Shown here piece by piece: positions 9,274 through 18,136 of a stretch of 64,000 bases of DNA; positions within the stretch are counted from its first letter, which is position 1, and each line of letters starts with the position of its first letter. Where the stretch lies: NCBI RefSeq assembly GCF_004137795.1, contig NZ_NWTM01000002.1, positions 496,001 through 560,000 of the forward strand, read 5' to 3'. A model generated the notes under the pieces. It was not told the origin of the DNA, did not search any database, and worked only from the letters and a program-made list of their open reading frames with translations. The stretch comes from Pectobacterium zantedeschiae. GTDB taxonomy: Bacteria; Pseudomonadota; Gammaproteobacteria; Enterobacterales; Enterobacteriaceae. Position numbers and translations under genes: made by a program.

Positions 9274-9657
9274 ATGAACAAACGCTATGATGTTTATGCG
9301 CAGCATTGCCCGACTCGCATGATTTTGGATCGCGTGGCGGATAAATGGACGTTACTGATTCTAAACATTCTGGTTGAGCGGCCGATGCGTTTTAATCAGT
9401 TAAAACGCGACGTGGAAGGGATCTCACAAAAGGTATTGTCGCAAACGCTGAAGAATCTGGTGCGCGACGGTTTTGTTGAACGAACGGTCTTTCCGACGAT
9501 TCCGGTGACGGTGGAATACGCCTCGACCCAAATGGGGAAAACGTTGGCCAAGCCGATTGCCGAGCTTACGTACTGGGCGGAACAGAATATGGATAACGTG
9601 CTGCTTTCCCAGCAAAAGTTTGATGCGTCAGCAAATAGCACGGTTGAACCGTTATAG
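9274..9657 (+). CDS. HxlR-family transcriptional regulator
   Basis: A 127-residue winged-helix protein of the HxlR family: VADKWTLLILNIL (about 22-34), the MRFNQLKRDVEGISQKVLSQ recognition region and the wing RTVFPTIPVTVEY. Cys12 in QHCPTRMIL is the only cysteine and sits where redox-sensing members (YodB, HypR, QorR) have their reactive thiol. It lies next to cpdB as ytfH does in E. coli, but its divergent partner is a WrbA-like flavoprotein, not qorB. The start has no strong ribosome-binding site; GGAAAC lies seven bases before the ATG. Confidence 0.88.
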   Translation: MNKRYDVYAQHCPTRMILDRVADKWTLLILNILVERPMRFNQLKRDVEGISQKVLSQTLKNLVRDGFVERTVFPTIPVTVEYASTQMGKTLAKPIAELTYWAEQNMDNVLLSQQKFDASANSTVEPL

Positions 9658-9668
9658 ACGCAGCGGTT

Positions 9669-9694
9669 CAGGCTCCCACCGAAGCAGGAGCCTG
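9669..9694. terminator. Hairpin between convergent HxlR and cpdB genes
   Basis: CAGGCTCC (9669-9676) pairs with GGAGCCTG (9687-9694). There is no T run on either side, so termination is uncertain, though the location suits a shared terminator. Confidence 0.4.
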
Positions 9695-9715
9695 CGCGCA
9701 ATAGGCGTTAAGCGC

Positions 9716-11668
9716 TTATTTAGCGTGTTGCAGGTCGAGGCGGTAAACCGCAAAGCCCGTCTCATCATTACCGACGGATATCATCGGGTACTGCGCTTTC
9801 TCTTTGATAAACGCGGTGGCTTTCTCTGACGGTGATGTTTCAAAACGGATATCCAGCGGTGTATCGCTGACGATAGGCGCCAGACGCCAGTTGTTATCCG
9901 CCTGCGGCTTCACTTCTCCCGACTTTTGCGTTTCCGCACTGATGTAAGCCGCCAGCACAGAGCGGTTTTCATCCGGTGATGCAAAAGCCACATACTTCTC
10001 ACCCGTACCAGCAAATTTCTCGCCGTAGGCGCGGTAGTTATTCGTAGCGATCAGGAAGGTTGCTTTGGGATCGATCGGTTTGCCGTTAAACGTCAGCGCT
10101 TTGATACGGTGAGATTTATCGTTGATTAACGCACACTCGCTGTCATAGCGGGCAGGTTGCGTCACATCAATCTGATAATTGACGCCATCGATCACGTCGA
10201 AGTTATACGTGCGGAAGCCGTCCCAGTTAAGCAGGGATTGCGGTTCACGCTTGCTCGTATCAATTTGTTTAAACTGACCCGCAGAGCACTCCAGCCACTC
10301 CTGTACCTGCTGTCCGTTGACTTTCACTACCACCAGCGTATTCGGGTAGAGGTACAAATCGGCGGCGTTACGGAAGGTGAGCTGGCCTTTTTCCACTTCG
10401 ACATAGCTGGCTGGATCGTTTTTACGTCCACCGGCTTTAAACGGTGCAGCGGCGGAGAGCACTGGCAGATCTGCCAGATCGGGATCGCCCTGAATAAAGT
10501 GCTCTACATAGGCGCGCTGCGCATTGTTGACGATCTGCACGGTCGGATCGTCCTGGATCAGCGACAGATAGCTGTACATGTTGTCTGCGGATTTGCCGAT
10601 GGGTTTGCTGACGAACTCGCGCGTGTCTTTATGCGCATCGGAAAGGACTTTCACCAGCTTGTCGTCTTCGGCAGCCAGTGATTTTTTCTGCGCTTTGTCA
10701 TAAATCGGTCTGGCTTCCGCTTTTGCAGTTTCCACCTTCCATGTGCCGCTGTCGTTATTCAGCGTGAAATCGACGACGCCAAGGTGGTCGCCCCATTGTC
10801 CCGGCATTACGGCAGGCACGCCGTTGAGTGTTCCCTGTTTGATATCCGCGCCTTTGATGCTGGCAAAGTCACTGCTGGGGAAAACCGCGTGAGCATGGCC
10901 GAACATGATTGCATCAACCCCAGGAATTTGGCTGAGGTAATAAACGGAGTTTTCCGCCATGGCTTTATACGGCTCGGCGGACAGGCCGGAGTGGGGGATA
11001 ACAATCACCAGATCGGCGCCTTGCTTACGCATTTCCGGTACCCATTTTTTGGCACTCGCCGTGATGTCTTCCACGGTGACTTTTCCTGTCAGATTGGCTT
11101 TATCCCACACCATGATCTGCGGTGGGACGAAGCCAATATAGCCGATACGCAGGGTATGCTGTTTACCATCGCGGTCTTTAACCGATTTGTTTTCAATGTG
11201 GTAAGGCGTAAACAGCGGTTTACCCGTTTTGGCATCCAGCACGTTGGCGTTCACATAAGGGAATTTTGCCCCTGACAGCGCCTTGTGGAGGTAATCCAGC
11301 CCATAGTTGAACTCGTGGTTACCGATGTTGCCGACGGAATAGTCCAGCGTATTCATCGCCTGATAAACCGGATGTACATCGCCAGCCTTCAGTCCCTTCG
11401 CCGCCATGTAGTCGCCTAACGGACTGCCCTGAATCAGGTCGCCGTTATCGACCAGCACGCTGTTGGTGGCCTGGTCGCGTGCGGCGTGAATCAGGCTGGC
11501 GGTACGCACCAGACCAAATTTATCGGTTGGCGTATCCTTGTAGTAATCGAAATCCATCATATTGCTGTGCAGATCGGTGGTTTCCAATACCCGTAAATCA
11601 ACGGTGGCGGCATGAACGGTCGTGGCGACCAGCGTAGCAAGCAGGCTGAGGGCCAGTGAATGCTTCAT
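9716..11668 (-). CDS. cpdB: Periplasmic 2',3'-cyclic-nucleotide 2'-phosphodiesterase/3'-nucleotidase
   Basis: A 650-residue periplasmic enzyme that hydrolyses 2',3'-cyclic nucleotides and 3'-nucleotides so the cell can use them. A signal peptide ends at VHA (about residue 20). The calcineurin-type metallophosphoesterase domain follows, with metal motifs LETTDLHSN (about 28-36), [13 protein letters not shown] (about 117-124) and FGHAHAVFP. The C-terminal 5'-nucleotidase domain (about 360-570) supplies the substrate aromatic residues. Length equals E. coli CpdB (647), and the neighbour cysQ, divergent, is the same as in E. coli. Confidence 0.97.
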   Translation of the reverse strand: MKHSLALSLLATLVATTVHAATVDLRVLETTDLHSNMMDFDYYKDTPTDKFGLVRTASLIHAARDQATNSVLVDNGDLIQGSPLGDYMAAKGLKAGDVHPVYQAMNTLDYSVGNIGNHEFNYGLDYLHKALSGAKFPYVNANVLDAKTGKPLFTPYHIENKSVKDRDGKQHTLRIGYIGFVPPQIMVWDKANLTGKVTVEDITASAKKWVPEMRKQGADLVIVIPHSGLSAEPYKAMAENSVYYLSQIPGVDAIMFGHAHAVFPSSDFASIKGADIKQGTLNGVPAVMPGQWGDHLGVVDFTLNNDSGTWKVETAKAEARPIYDKAQKKSLAAEDDKLVKVLSDAHKDTREFVSKPIGKSADNMYSYLSLIQDDPTVQIVNNAQRAYVEHFIQGDPDLADLPVLSAAAPFKAGGRKNDPASYVEVEKGQLTFRNAADLYLYPNTLVVVKVNGQQVQEWLECSAGQFKQIDTSKREPQSLLNWDGFRTYNFDVIDGVNYQIDVTQPARYDSECALINDKSHRIKALTFNGKPIDPKATFLIATNNYRAYGEKFAGTGEKYVAFASPDENRSVLAAYISAETQKSGEVKPQADNNWRLAPIVSDTPLDIRFETSPSEKATAFIKEKAQYPMISVGNDETGFAVYRLDLQHAK

Positions 11669-11872
11669 TGCATAACTCCTTGTGCGGTGATTGTCGACGC
11701 GTGAGACGATCGGGGGTGTCTTTCATATCATGATGAAGTTAAAGTGATTATCGTCTCTAAATTCTGAGGAAGACATCAATAATGGCGATAATCGTAGATT
11801 GCCTCACAGATGTATAATGAATGACAGAGATGAAGTCTGCGTTACGCGCAACCGATAACGACGAGGTAGATT

Positions 11873-12613
11873 ATGCTAGAACCTATTTGCCAACTGGCCC
11901 GTGATGCGGGTGCTGCCATTATGCAGGTTTACGACGGGCAGCATCCCGTAGATGTCGCGCATAAGAAAGATGATTCGCCAGTGACCGCAGCCGATCTTGC
12001 GGCTCATCAGGTCATTAAAGATGGGCTGGCGGCGGCGTTTCCTGATATTCCTTTGTTGTCAGAAGAAGATCCGCCGGAGTGGGGCGTTCGTCGGCACTGG
12101 CAGCGCTATTGGCTGGTTGATCCGTTGGATGGCACTAAAGAGTTTCTGAACCGTAATGGCGAGTTTACGGTGAATATTGCGCTGATTGAGAAGGGTCAGG
12201 CTGTGCTGGGCGTGGTTTATGTGCCGGTCACTGGCGTGATGTATTTCGCTGCGGAAGGAAAAGCCTGGAAAGAAGAGAACGGCCAGCGTCGGCATATTAC
12301 GGTGAAGCAGGCGCATCCGCCGCTGGTGGTGGTCAGCCGCTCTCATGCTGATAGTGAACTGAAAGATTATCTGAGCCAGTTGGGTGAGCACCAGACGGTG
12401 GCTATTGGATCATCGCTAAAATTTTGTCTGGTGGCAGAAGGCGAAGCGCAGCTTTACCCACGCTTCGGGCCAACTAACATTTGGGATACGGCCGCGGGCC
12501 ATGCGGTGGCGGTAGCCGCCGGGGCACAGATCCACGACTGGCAGGGGCAGCCTCTGTCTTATACGCCACGAGAATCCTTCCTCAACCCCGGTTTTCGCGT
12601 CTCTTTATTTTAA
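11873..12613 (+). CDS. cysQ: 3'(2'),5'-bisphosphate nucleotidase
   Basis: A 246-residue member of the inositol monophosphatase superfamily that converts 3'-phosphoadenosine 5'-phosphate to AMP, removing the by-product of sulfate assimilation. Metal ligands are visible: Glu64 in LLSEED, Asp83 and Asp86 in [10 protein letters not shown], and the second motif WDTAAGHAV near residue 205. It is divergent from cpdB. A TATAAT about 55 bases upstream may be its -10. Confidence 0.96.
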   Translation: MLEPICQLARDAGAAIMQVYDGQHPVDVAHKKDDSPVTAADLAAHQVIKDGLAAAFPDIPLLSEEDPPEWGVRRHWQRYWLVDPLDGTKEFLNRNGEFTVNIALIEKGQAVLGVVYVPVTGVMYFAAEGKAWKEENGQRRHITVKQAHPPLVVVSRSHADSELKDYLSQLGEHQTVAIGSSLKFCLVAEGEAQLYPRFGPTNIWDTAAGHAVAVAAGAQIHDWQGQPLSYTPRESFLNPGFRVSLF

Positions 12614-12632
12614 TTTACTAAGCGTTTTCGTC

Positions 12633-13211
12633 CTATTTTTCTTCCAGCAATTGATGCAGCAGGGACATTACCTGCTGCACGTCTTGTCCGCTCAATGCAC
12701 CATCTTTCACGAAACGGATTTTCCCTTGTTTATCCAGCACCGCGATAGCCGAGCTTTGCGGCTGTAGCTGCCAGGTTTTGCGCACGTTACCGTTGCTATC
12801 GACAATAAATTGCGACCACGGAAAGGCTTTCTTGTTGTCCTCAAGGCTACTGCGCACAAACATGCTGGTGCCGATGATGGCATCGTCGGTATTCACGATT
12901 GTCGTCGTTTGGTAATAATCATGCGGTAGGTTAGCGGCCTTCAGTGCGGAGATGAGGGGATCGTTCATCTCTTTTGCGGAGGTTCGGCCTGCGATGTGTT
13001 GTATCACCCGTACTTTTCCGGGCAATTGCGCGCTGTTCCAGTTTTTATAACTAAACTGATTATTAAGGTACTGAAGCTCCCCTCTGTCCGCGACACCCAC
13101 CGGTGGAACCAATTGGTTGAGCTGCAGCGTATGGGCTGAGGCGGAGAGCGAAATTAGCCCCAGCAATGGTGTGATAGCGAGCGTGAGGAGCAGGTGGCGT
13201 ATTTTTATCAT
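12633..13211 (-). CDS. ytfJ: Periplasmic YtfJ family protein
   Basis: A 192-residue exported protein. The signal peptide runs to about residue 26 (SASA), followed by the YtfJ domain, a predicted thioredoxin-like fold without a CxxC motif. The segments GKVRVIQHIAGRT and SAIAVLDKQGKIRFVKDG match E. coli YtfJ (184 residues). Function is unknown. The ATG at 13211 is preferred because GAAGG lies seven bases before it; a longer frame of 13 codons starts without a site. It faces cysQ with 19 bases between them. Confidence 0.88.
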   Translation of the reverse strand: MIKIRHLLLTLAITPLLGLISLSASAHTLQLNQLVPPVGVADRGELQYLNNQFSYKNWNSAQLPGKVRVIQHIAGRTSAKEMNDPLISALKAANLPHDYYQTTTIVNTDDAIIGTSMFVRSSLEDNKKAFPWSQFIVDSNGNVRKTWQLQPQSSAIAVLDKQGKIRFVKDGALSGQDVQQVMSLLHQLLEEK

Positions 13212-13559
13212 GATATGTCCTTCAGTGTGGGGGGCCCGATGCGATGTCAATGATGGAAAATGTCAGGCTATGGAATAAGCGTAGATTCAGGAAACTGGTC
13301 TGTCCTGCTCCGCAATAAAACGGTTTGTGCCTGAGTGCACAAAACCCTTATTTTTGAAGGTTTATACTGATGACTAAAGGTTTACTTAAACACTGTTCTG
13401 TAAAAATCTGTAAAAGCAGTTAAGAATACTGAATAGTGGGGAACTAAATACCGTTTTACAGTACTAATTAGCAGTATCCGTTATCTCATTAGCGCTCCAG
13501 AACCTCAGCCATGTTGGCAAAAGGGAGAGCGTAGAAAAATAAAACGGGAGAGTAAAACG
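13212..13559. other. Intergenic region between ytfJ and ytfK
   Basis: This gap must hold two divergent promoters. It contains one clear palindrome, TTTGTGC-N6-GCACAAA (13324-13343), and a pair of CTGTAAA words ten bases apart (13408-13424). The latter recalls a Pho box but has the wrong period. No ORF or terminator is visible. Confidence 0.5.
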
Positions 13560-13766
13560 ATGAGGATCTTCGAACGTTACAATCCTTTGAAAGTCGCTAA
13601 ATATGTGAAAACCCTGTTTCGCGGGCGGCTGTACATAAAAGGGGTTGGTGCTTTTGAGTTCGACTACGGCAAAATTCTACTGCCAAAGAAACAGGATAAG
13701 CAGCATCTTCTGGTGATGTCAGAAGTAAATCGCCAGGTCATCCGGCTTCAGGCCGAGATGGGATAA
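13560..13766 (+). CDS. ytfK: SpoT-activating stringent response protein YtfK (DUF1107)
   Basis: A 68-residue protein nearly identical in plan to E. coli YtfK (68 residues): [20 protein letters not shown] at the N-terminus and [13 protein letters not shown] near the end. In E. coli YtfK binds SpoT and tilts it toward (p)ppGpp synthesis under phosphate or fatty-acid starvation. The start follows a GGGAGAGT. A Pho box is expected from E. coli, but I could not find a convincing one. Confidence 0.93.
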   Translation: MRIFERYNPLKVAKYVKTLFRGRLYIKGVGAFEFDYGKILLPKKQDKQHLLVMSEVNRQVIRLQAEMG

Positions 13767-13776
13767 GTGATAAAGA

Positions 13777-13803
13777 AACGGCCCGTAGCGGGCCGTTCTG
13801 GTT
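13777..13803. terminator. Terminator between ytfK and paeA
   Basis: AACGGCCCG (13777-13785) pairs with CGGGCCGTT (13789-13797) around three bases. It is followed by TCTGGTTT on the plus strand. The genes on either side converge here. Confidence 0.7.
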
Positions 13804-13811
13804 TGTAGCGA

Positions 13812-15137
13812 TTAGTCTGTGCTATCAACCTTCGCGCTTGACGCGATAATCGGACGATCTTCCAAACGTGTCACCAACAGCTGATCGATCTTGTAGCTGT
13901 CGATATCCACAACTTCAAATTTATAGCCTGAGAAGCGCACCGCATCGGTACGTTTCGGGATTTTCCGTAGCGTATACATCATGAATCCACCAATGGTTTC
14001 GTAGTTGCCAGAGTGTGGGAAATCATCGATATTCAGCGCCCGCATCACGTCTTCTATTGGCGTACCGCCTTCAACCAGCCATGAATTCTCATCACGTGCG
14101 ACAATCTGCTCTTCCATACCCTGACCGACGAGATCGCCCATCAGCGTGGTCATTACATCATTGAGGGTGATGATGCCGACGATCAGCGCGTATTCGTTCA
14201 GAATGACCGCGAAATCTTCGCCCGCCGTTTTGAAACTTTCCAATGCTTCGGACAGTGTCAGCGTATCCGGTACGATCAGCGCCGGACGAATCTGCACGCC
14301 ACTGCTCAGCGTCAGGCTTTGGTTTCCTAACACCCGAATCAGCAGGTCTTTGGAGTCCACGTAGCCGACGATCTGATCAATTGTGCCATCGCAAACCAGA
14401 AACTTGGAATGCGGCTGTTGGGCAATTTTTTCCTTAATGCTGTCTTCCTGCTCACGCAGATCGAAGTAGACCACACTTTCGCGTGAGGTCATTGAAGAGG
14501 GTACTGTGCGGGATTCCAGCTCAAACACGTTCTCGATCAGTTCGTGTTCCTGTTTACGCAGTACGCCAGCCAGCGCTCCGGCTTCCACGACGGCGTAAAT
14601 ATCATCGGACGTGATGTCATCCTTACGCACCATCGGTAGCTTAAGCATGCGGAAAATGACGTTAGCCAGGCCGTTAAATATCCAAACCAGCGGACGGAAG
14701 AGGAACAGGCAGAAGCGCATGGGGTTGATTATGCGGACCGCTACGGTTTCCGGCGCAATCATACCAATGCGTTTCGGGGTGAGATCGCCAAACAGGATGA
14801 ACAAGCTGGTGACAAGGACGAATGAACAGATGAAGCTGACTTTATCTGCCGCTTCAGGTGACATGAAGCGCTCAAACAGCATGGAAAAGGTAGGGGAAAA
14901 GGCTGCATCGCCGATGATACCAGCCAGAATGGCGACGGCGTTGACGCCAATTTGAATCACGGTAAAGAAGATGCCTGGTGTTTCTTGAAACTTGAGCACC
15001 AGATCGGCGTTGAGGTTTCCCTCATCGGCCATCAGTTTGAGTTTAATTTTACGGGACGCCGCCAGCGAGATCTCAGACAGTGAGAAAAACGCACTGATGG
15101 CAATAAGACAAAGAATCAGTAATAGACTGTTTAACAT
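13812..15137 (-). CDS. paeA: Polyamine (putrescine/cadaverine) exporter, CorC/HlyC family
   Basis: A 441-residue inner-membrane protein, orthologue of E. coli YtfL/PaeA, which exports putrescine and cadaverine and protects stationary-phase cells. The N-terminal CNNM/DUF21 domain has four hydrophobic segments in about 1-180, starting MLNSLLLILCLIAISAFFSL. Two CBS domains follow (about 200-330), then a CorC_HlyC domain (about 345-425). The start is placed at MLNSLL as in E. coli; the frame stays open 31 codons upstream, but those residues look like untranslated leader. Confidence 0.92.
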   Translation of the reverse strand: MLNSLLLILCLIAISAFFSLSEISLAASRKIKLKLMADEGNLNADLVLKFQETPGIFFTVIQIGVNAVAILAGIIGDAAFSPTFSMLFERFMSPEAADKVSFICSFVLVTSLFILFGDLTPKRIGMIAPETVAVRIINPMRFCLFLFRPLVWIFNGLANVIFRMLKLPMVRKDDITSDDIYAVVEAGALAGVLRKQEHELIENVFELESRTVPSSMTSRESVVYFDLREQEDSIKEKIAQQPHSKFLVCDGTIDQIVGYVDSKDLLIRVLGNQSLTLSSGVQIRPALIVPDTLTLSEALESFKTAGEDFAVILNEYALIVGIITLNDVMTTLMGDLVGQGMEEQIVARDENSWLVEGGTPIEDVMRALNIDDFPHSGNYETIGGFMMYTLRKIPKRTDAVRFSGYKFEVVDIDSYKIDQLLVTRLEDRPIIASSAKVDSTD

Positions 15138-15242
15138 AGTTTTTACTTTAGGTAAGTTTTCGCATGAGCCGAGATTGACGCAGCGATCCTCACAAAGGTG
15201 AACACATAACAGTGAACACATTATGATCATTATTGAAGGTCA

Positions 15243-15270
15243 AAACCGGGCGAGGATTGGCCCGGTTCGG
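15243..15270 (-). terminator. Terminator after msrA
   Basis: AACCGGGC and GCCCGGTT (15243-15268) form a stem. On the minus strand it is followed by TTTTGACC, so it separates msrA from paeA, which are read in the same direction. Confidence 0.6.
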
Positions 15271-15308
15271 GGGCATTATAGCAGGAGCGGTGAAATTACC
15301 GCCAGTGG

Positions 15309-15947
15309 TCAACGCTGGGGAGGGAGACAGACGCCGATACCGCCTAACCCACAGTAGCCGTTCGGATTCTTGTGCAGGTATTGCTGGTGATCATCTTCTG
15401 CATAATAGAACGGGCCAGCAGGCTCGATTTCTGTGCTGATAGCGCGGCCATCGCCGTTTTCTCTCATCGCCTGCTGAAAGCGTTGAAGGCTTTCCTGTGC
15501 GGCCTGTTCCTGCTCGGGCGTAAGCGTGTAGATAGCAGAACGATACTGGCTGCCGATATCACCGCCCTGACGCATCCCTTGTGCGGGGTCGTGATTTTCC
15601 CAGAATAATTGCAGCAACTGATCGTAGCTGATAACCGCAGGATCGAAAACGACACGCACGGCTTCGGCGTGGTCGGTTTGCCCGCTGCATACTTCACGGT
15701 AGGTAGGATTGGGCGTGTAGCCACCGATATAACCCGCTGCCGTGCTGTAGATGCCTGGCTGTTGCCAGAACAAACGTTCTGCACCCCAGAAGCAGCCCAT
15801 TGCAAAAATAGCGACAGACATGTGGTCCGGCACATGCGTCATGGAATGTTCATGAACGACATGCAGTCTGGCCACCGGCATAGGGGTGGAACGCCCCGGT
15901 AAAGCATCGGATTGCGTAATCCGTTGCGTCTTATCAATCGAATTCAT
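15309..15947 (-). CDS. msrA: Peptide-methionine (S)-S-oxide reductase
   Basis: A 212-residue MsrA, which reduces the S-form of methionine sulfoxide in proteins and free methionine. The catalytic Cys52 is in the [10 protein letters not shown] motif; the resolving cysteines are in the C-terminal [13 protein letters not shown]. The substrate-binding segment [20 protein letters not shown] is intact. The start at MNSIDKTQ gives the E. coli length. The frame continues 20 codons upstream with other ATGs, but the nearest GGAG fits this start or a GTG one codon earlier. Confidence 0.95.
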   Translation of the reverse strand: MNSIDKTQRITQSDALPGRSTPMPVARLHVVHEHSMTHVPDHMSVAIFAMGCFWGAERLFWQQPGIYSTAAGYIGGYTPNPTYREVCSGQTDHAEAVRVVFDPAVISYDQLLQLFWENHDPAQGMRQGGDIGSQYRSAIYTLTPEQEQAAQESLQRFQQAMRENGDGRAISTEIEPAGPFYYAEDDHQQYLHKNPNGYCGLGGIGVCLPPQR

Positions 15948-16279
15948 CACGTTGTTAACTCCAGCTAGACTGGGTAAATAACCCGTTTTCATGGAAAGCA
16001 TAACCAAGAACCCTTGGGCTGTCTTTATATCTTAATCGTGTTTAATGTTAAGGTAATGTTCCTCTTTAATGCAGCACATTGATGTTTGCAGGTGAATATC
16101 TATTTTTAAGATAGAAAATTAGTATTTTTCACTCATATCATGCAAAGTTAATAGGTGATTTTGGCGCTACGTGGCGGATTGTCAGGTAAGCGTACAGCAG
16201 TGGCCGTCAACGCGGCGGGCGAAGTGATAAAAGCCATGCTATAGGTTTTAGGTGACAGACAGATTTATCAGGGAGCTCA
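15948..16279. other. Divergent promoter region of msrA and tamA
   Basis: These 332 bases are AT-rich and contain a short palindrome, TATCT-ATTTTTA-AGATA, near 16099-16115. No ORF, RNA gene or repeat is visible. The last bases hold CAGGGAG, the ribosome-binding site of tamA. Confidence 0.5.
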
Positions 16280-18136
16280 GTGACTATTTTCATTGCAAAA
16301 AGACGTTTCACTTCAAAGAACAGTCTCATTGGAAAAAAAAGCGTTACCGGGCAAGGCATAGCAGGACAAAAAAACACCCTTGCTGGCTGCGGTAAACCAC
16401 GATACCGGATTCTTGGCCTGATGTGTGCGCTGCTCATGTTAGCACCGGAGAGTCAGGCGGCGAATGTACGTCTGCAAGTCATGGGGTTGGAAGGGCAGCT
16501 ACAAAAGAATGTGCGAGCTCGTTTATCCACCATTGCTGGCGATGAGGTTAATGCCGATGGGCGTTTTCGTTCGCGCGTTGATGAAGCGATTCGTCAGGGG
16601 TTGCGGGCGTTAGGCTATTACGATCCCCAGATTGGTTTTGAATTCCGGCCTGCCGTTAATGGTGGGCGACCGGTTTTAATTGCCACGGTTACGCCCGGGG
16701 AACCGGTAAAAATTGCTGGGGTGAACATTACCCTGCGTGGCGGTGCGCACGACGATAAAGACTATCAACAACTGGTTAAAGACGATCGTCCTGAAATTGG
16801 TTCCGTCTTGAACCATAGTGATTATGATCGTTTTAAAAGCGGGTTGAATGGCTTGTCATTACGAAAAGGCTATTTCGATGCACTCTTCCAGCAAAGCCAG
16901 CTCGGTGTGATGCGGGAAGAGAGAGAGGCATTTTGGGATATCGATTTTGATAGCGGGGAACGTTATCGCTTCGGTGCTGTTCATTTTCAGGGCTCACAAA
17001 TCCGCGATGACTATCTGCAAAATCTGGTGCCATTTCATGAAGGCGATGCTTATACCAGTGAGGATCTCGGCGAGCTAAACCGCCGTCTTTCCGCGACGGG
17101 GTGGTTTAATTCCGTCGTCGTGTCACCCGATTTTGAACAGTCAAAAAGCACCAAAGTTCTGCCTCTGGAGGCGGTGGTGACGCCGCGAACCCGCAACCGC
17201 ATCGAAAGCGGGGTGGGTTATGCCACGGATGTTGGCCCACGTTTTAAAACCACCTGGAATAAGCCTTGGGTGAATTCACGGGGCCACAGTCTGGAAAGCA
17301 GCCTGAGTGTGTCTGCGCCGGAACAATCGCTCGATTTTAGCTACAAAATTCCCCTGTTGAAGAATCCGCTTGAGCAGTATTACCTGTTGCAAGGTGGCTT
17401 TAAGCGCGAAGATCTCAACGATACCAAATCCGATGGTACGACGCTAAACGTCGCCCGCTACTGGGATCTTTCCAGCGGCTGGCAACGGGCGATTAACCTG
17501 CGCTGGAGTCTCGACCACTTTACGCAGGCAAGCGTAACGGATACGACGATGCTGATCTATCCGGGCGTCAGCATTAACCGAACCCGCCAACGCGGCGGAC
17601 TGATGCCGGTATGGGGCGATACGCAGCGTTATTCTATCGACATTTCCGACACCGCGTGGGGATCGGATATCGATTTTGCCGTCATTCAGGCGCAGAACGT
17701 CTGGATTCGCACGCTGGCGGATAAACACCGCTTTGTCGCGCGCGGCAATTTGGGCTGGATCGAAACCAATAACTTCTCTCGCGTCCCGCCCTCACTGCGT
17801 TTCTTCGCCGGTGGCGATCGCAGCATTCGTGGATATAAATACAAATCTATTTCGCCGCGCGACAGCGACGACAAATTGACCGGTGCGTCCAAGCTGGCGA
17901 CCGGCTCGCTCGAATACCAATATAACGTGACGGGAAAATGGTGGGGCGCGGTTTTTGTTGATTCAGGTGAAGCAGTGAATGATATCAAACGGAGTAACTT
18001 CAAGACCGGTACGGGCGTCGGCGTGCGCTGGGCCTCGCCGATTGGCCCGGTGAAACTCGATGTTGCCATGCCGATCGGCGATGCAGAGAAGAAGAACGAT
18101 GTTCAGTTCTATATCGCACTGGGGCCTGAATTATGA
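16280..18136 (+). CDS. tamA: Translocation and assembly module outer-membrane protein TamA
   Basis: An Omp85-family beta-barrel protein that works with TamB in outer-membrane assembly and lipid transport. The signal-peptide core is [13 protein letters not shown], with cleavage probably after SQA (residue 60). Three POTRA domains (about 61-300) and a 16-strand barrel follow; [16 protein letters not shown] holds the Omp85 (V/I)RGY motif, and the protein ends FYIALGPEL. The GTG at 16280, with GGGAG upstream, is the only good start seen. It puts about 43 unusual basic residues before the signal core; E. coli TamA (577 residues) lacks these. tamB overlaps its stop by four bases. Confidence 0.93.
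   Translation: MTIFIAKRRFTSKNSLIGKKSVTGQGIAGQKNTLAGCGKPRYRILGLMCALLMLAPESQAANVRLQVMGLEGQLQKNVRARLSTIAGDEVNADGRFRSRVDEAIRQGLRALGYYDPQIGFEFRPAVNGGRPVLIATVTPGEPVKIAGVNITLRGGAHDDKDYQQLVKDDRPEIGSVLNHSDYDRFKSGLNGLSLRKGYFDALFQQSQLGVMREEREAFWDIDFDSGERYRFGAVHFQGSQIRDDYLQNLVPFHEGDAYTSEDLGELNRRLSATGWFNSVVVSPDFEQSKSTKVLPLEAVVTPRTRNRIESGVGYATDVGPRFKTTWNKPWVNSRGHSLESSLSVSAPEQSLDFSYKIPLLKNPLEQYYLLQGGFKREDLNDTKSDGTTLNVARYWDLSSGWQRAINLRWSLDHFTQASVTDTTMLIYPGVSINRTRQRGGLMPVWGDTQRYSIDISDTAWGSDIDFAVIQAQNVWIRTLADKHRFVARGNLGWIETNNFSRVPPSLRFFAGGDRSIRGYKYKSISPRDSDDKLTGASKLATGSLEYQYNVTGKWWGAVFVDSGEAVNDIKRSNFKTGTGVGVRWASPIGPVKLDVAMPIGDAEKKNDVQFYIALGPEL

Noticed and set aside
10157-10681. Plus-strand frames of up to 174 codons inside cpdB
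   Set aside because: They are antisense to a gene with full-length homology and have no start signals.
13400-13430. Pho box before ytfK
   Set aside because: The CTGTAAA words repeat at 10 bases and lack the CTGTCAT pattern; a Pho box needs an 11-base period.
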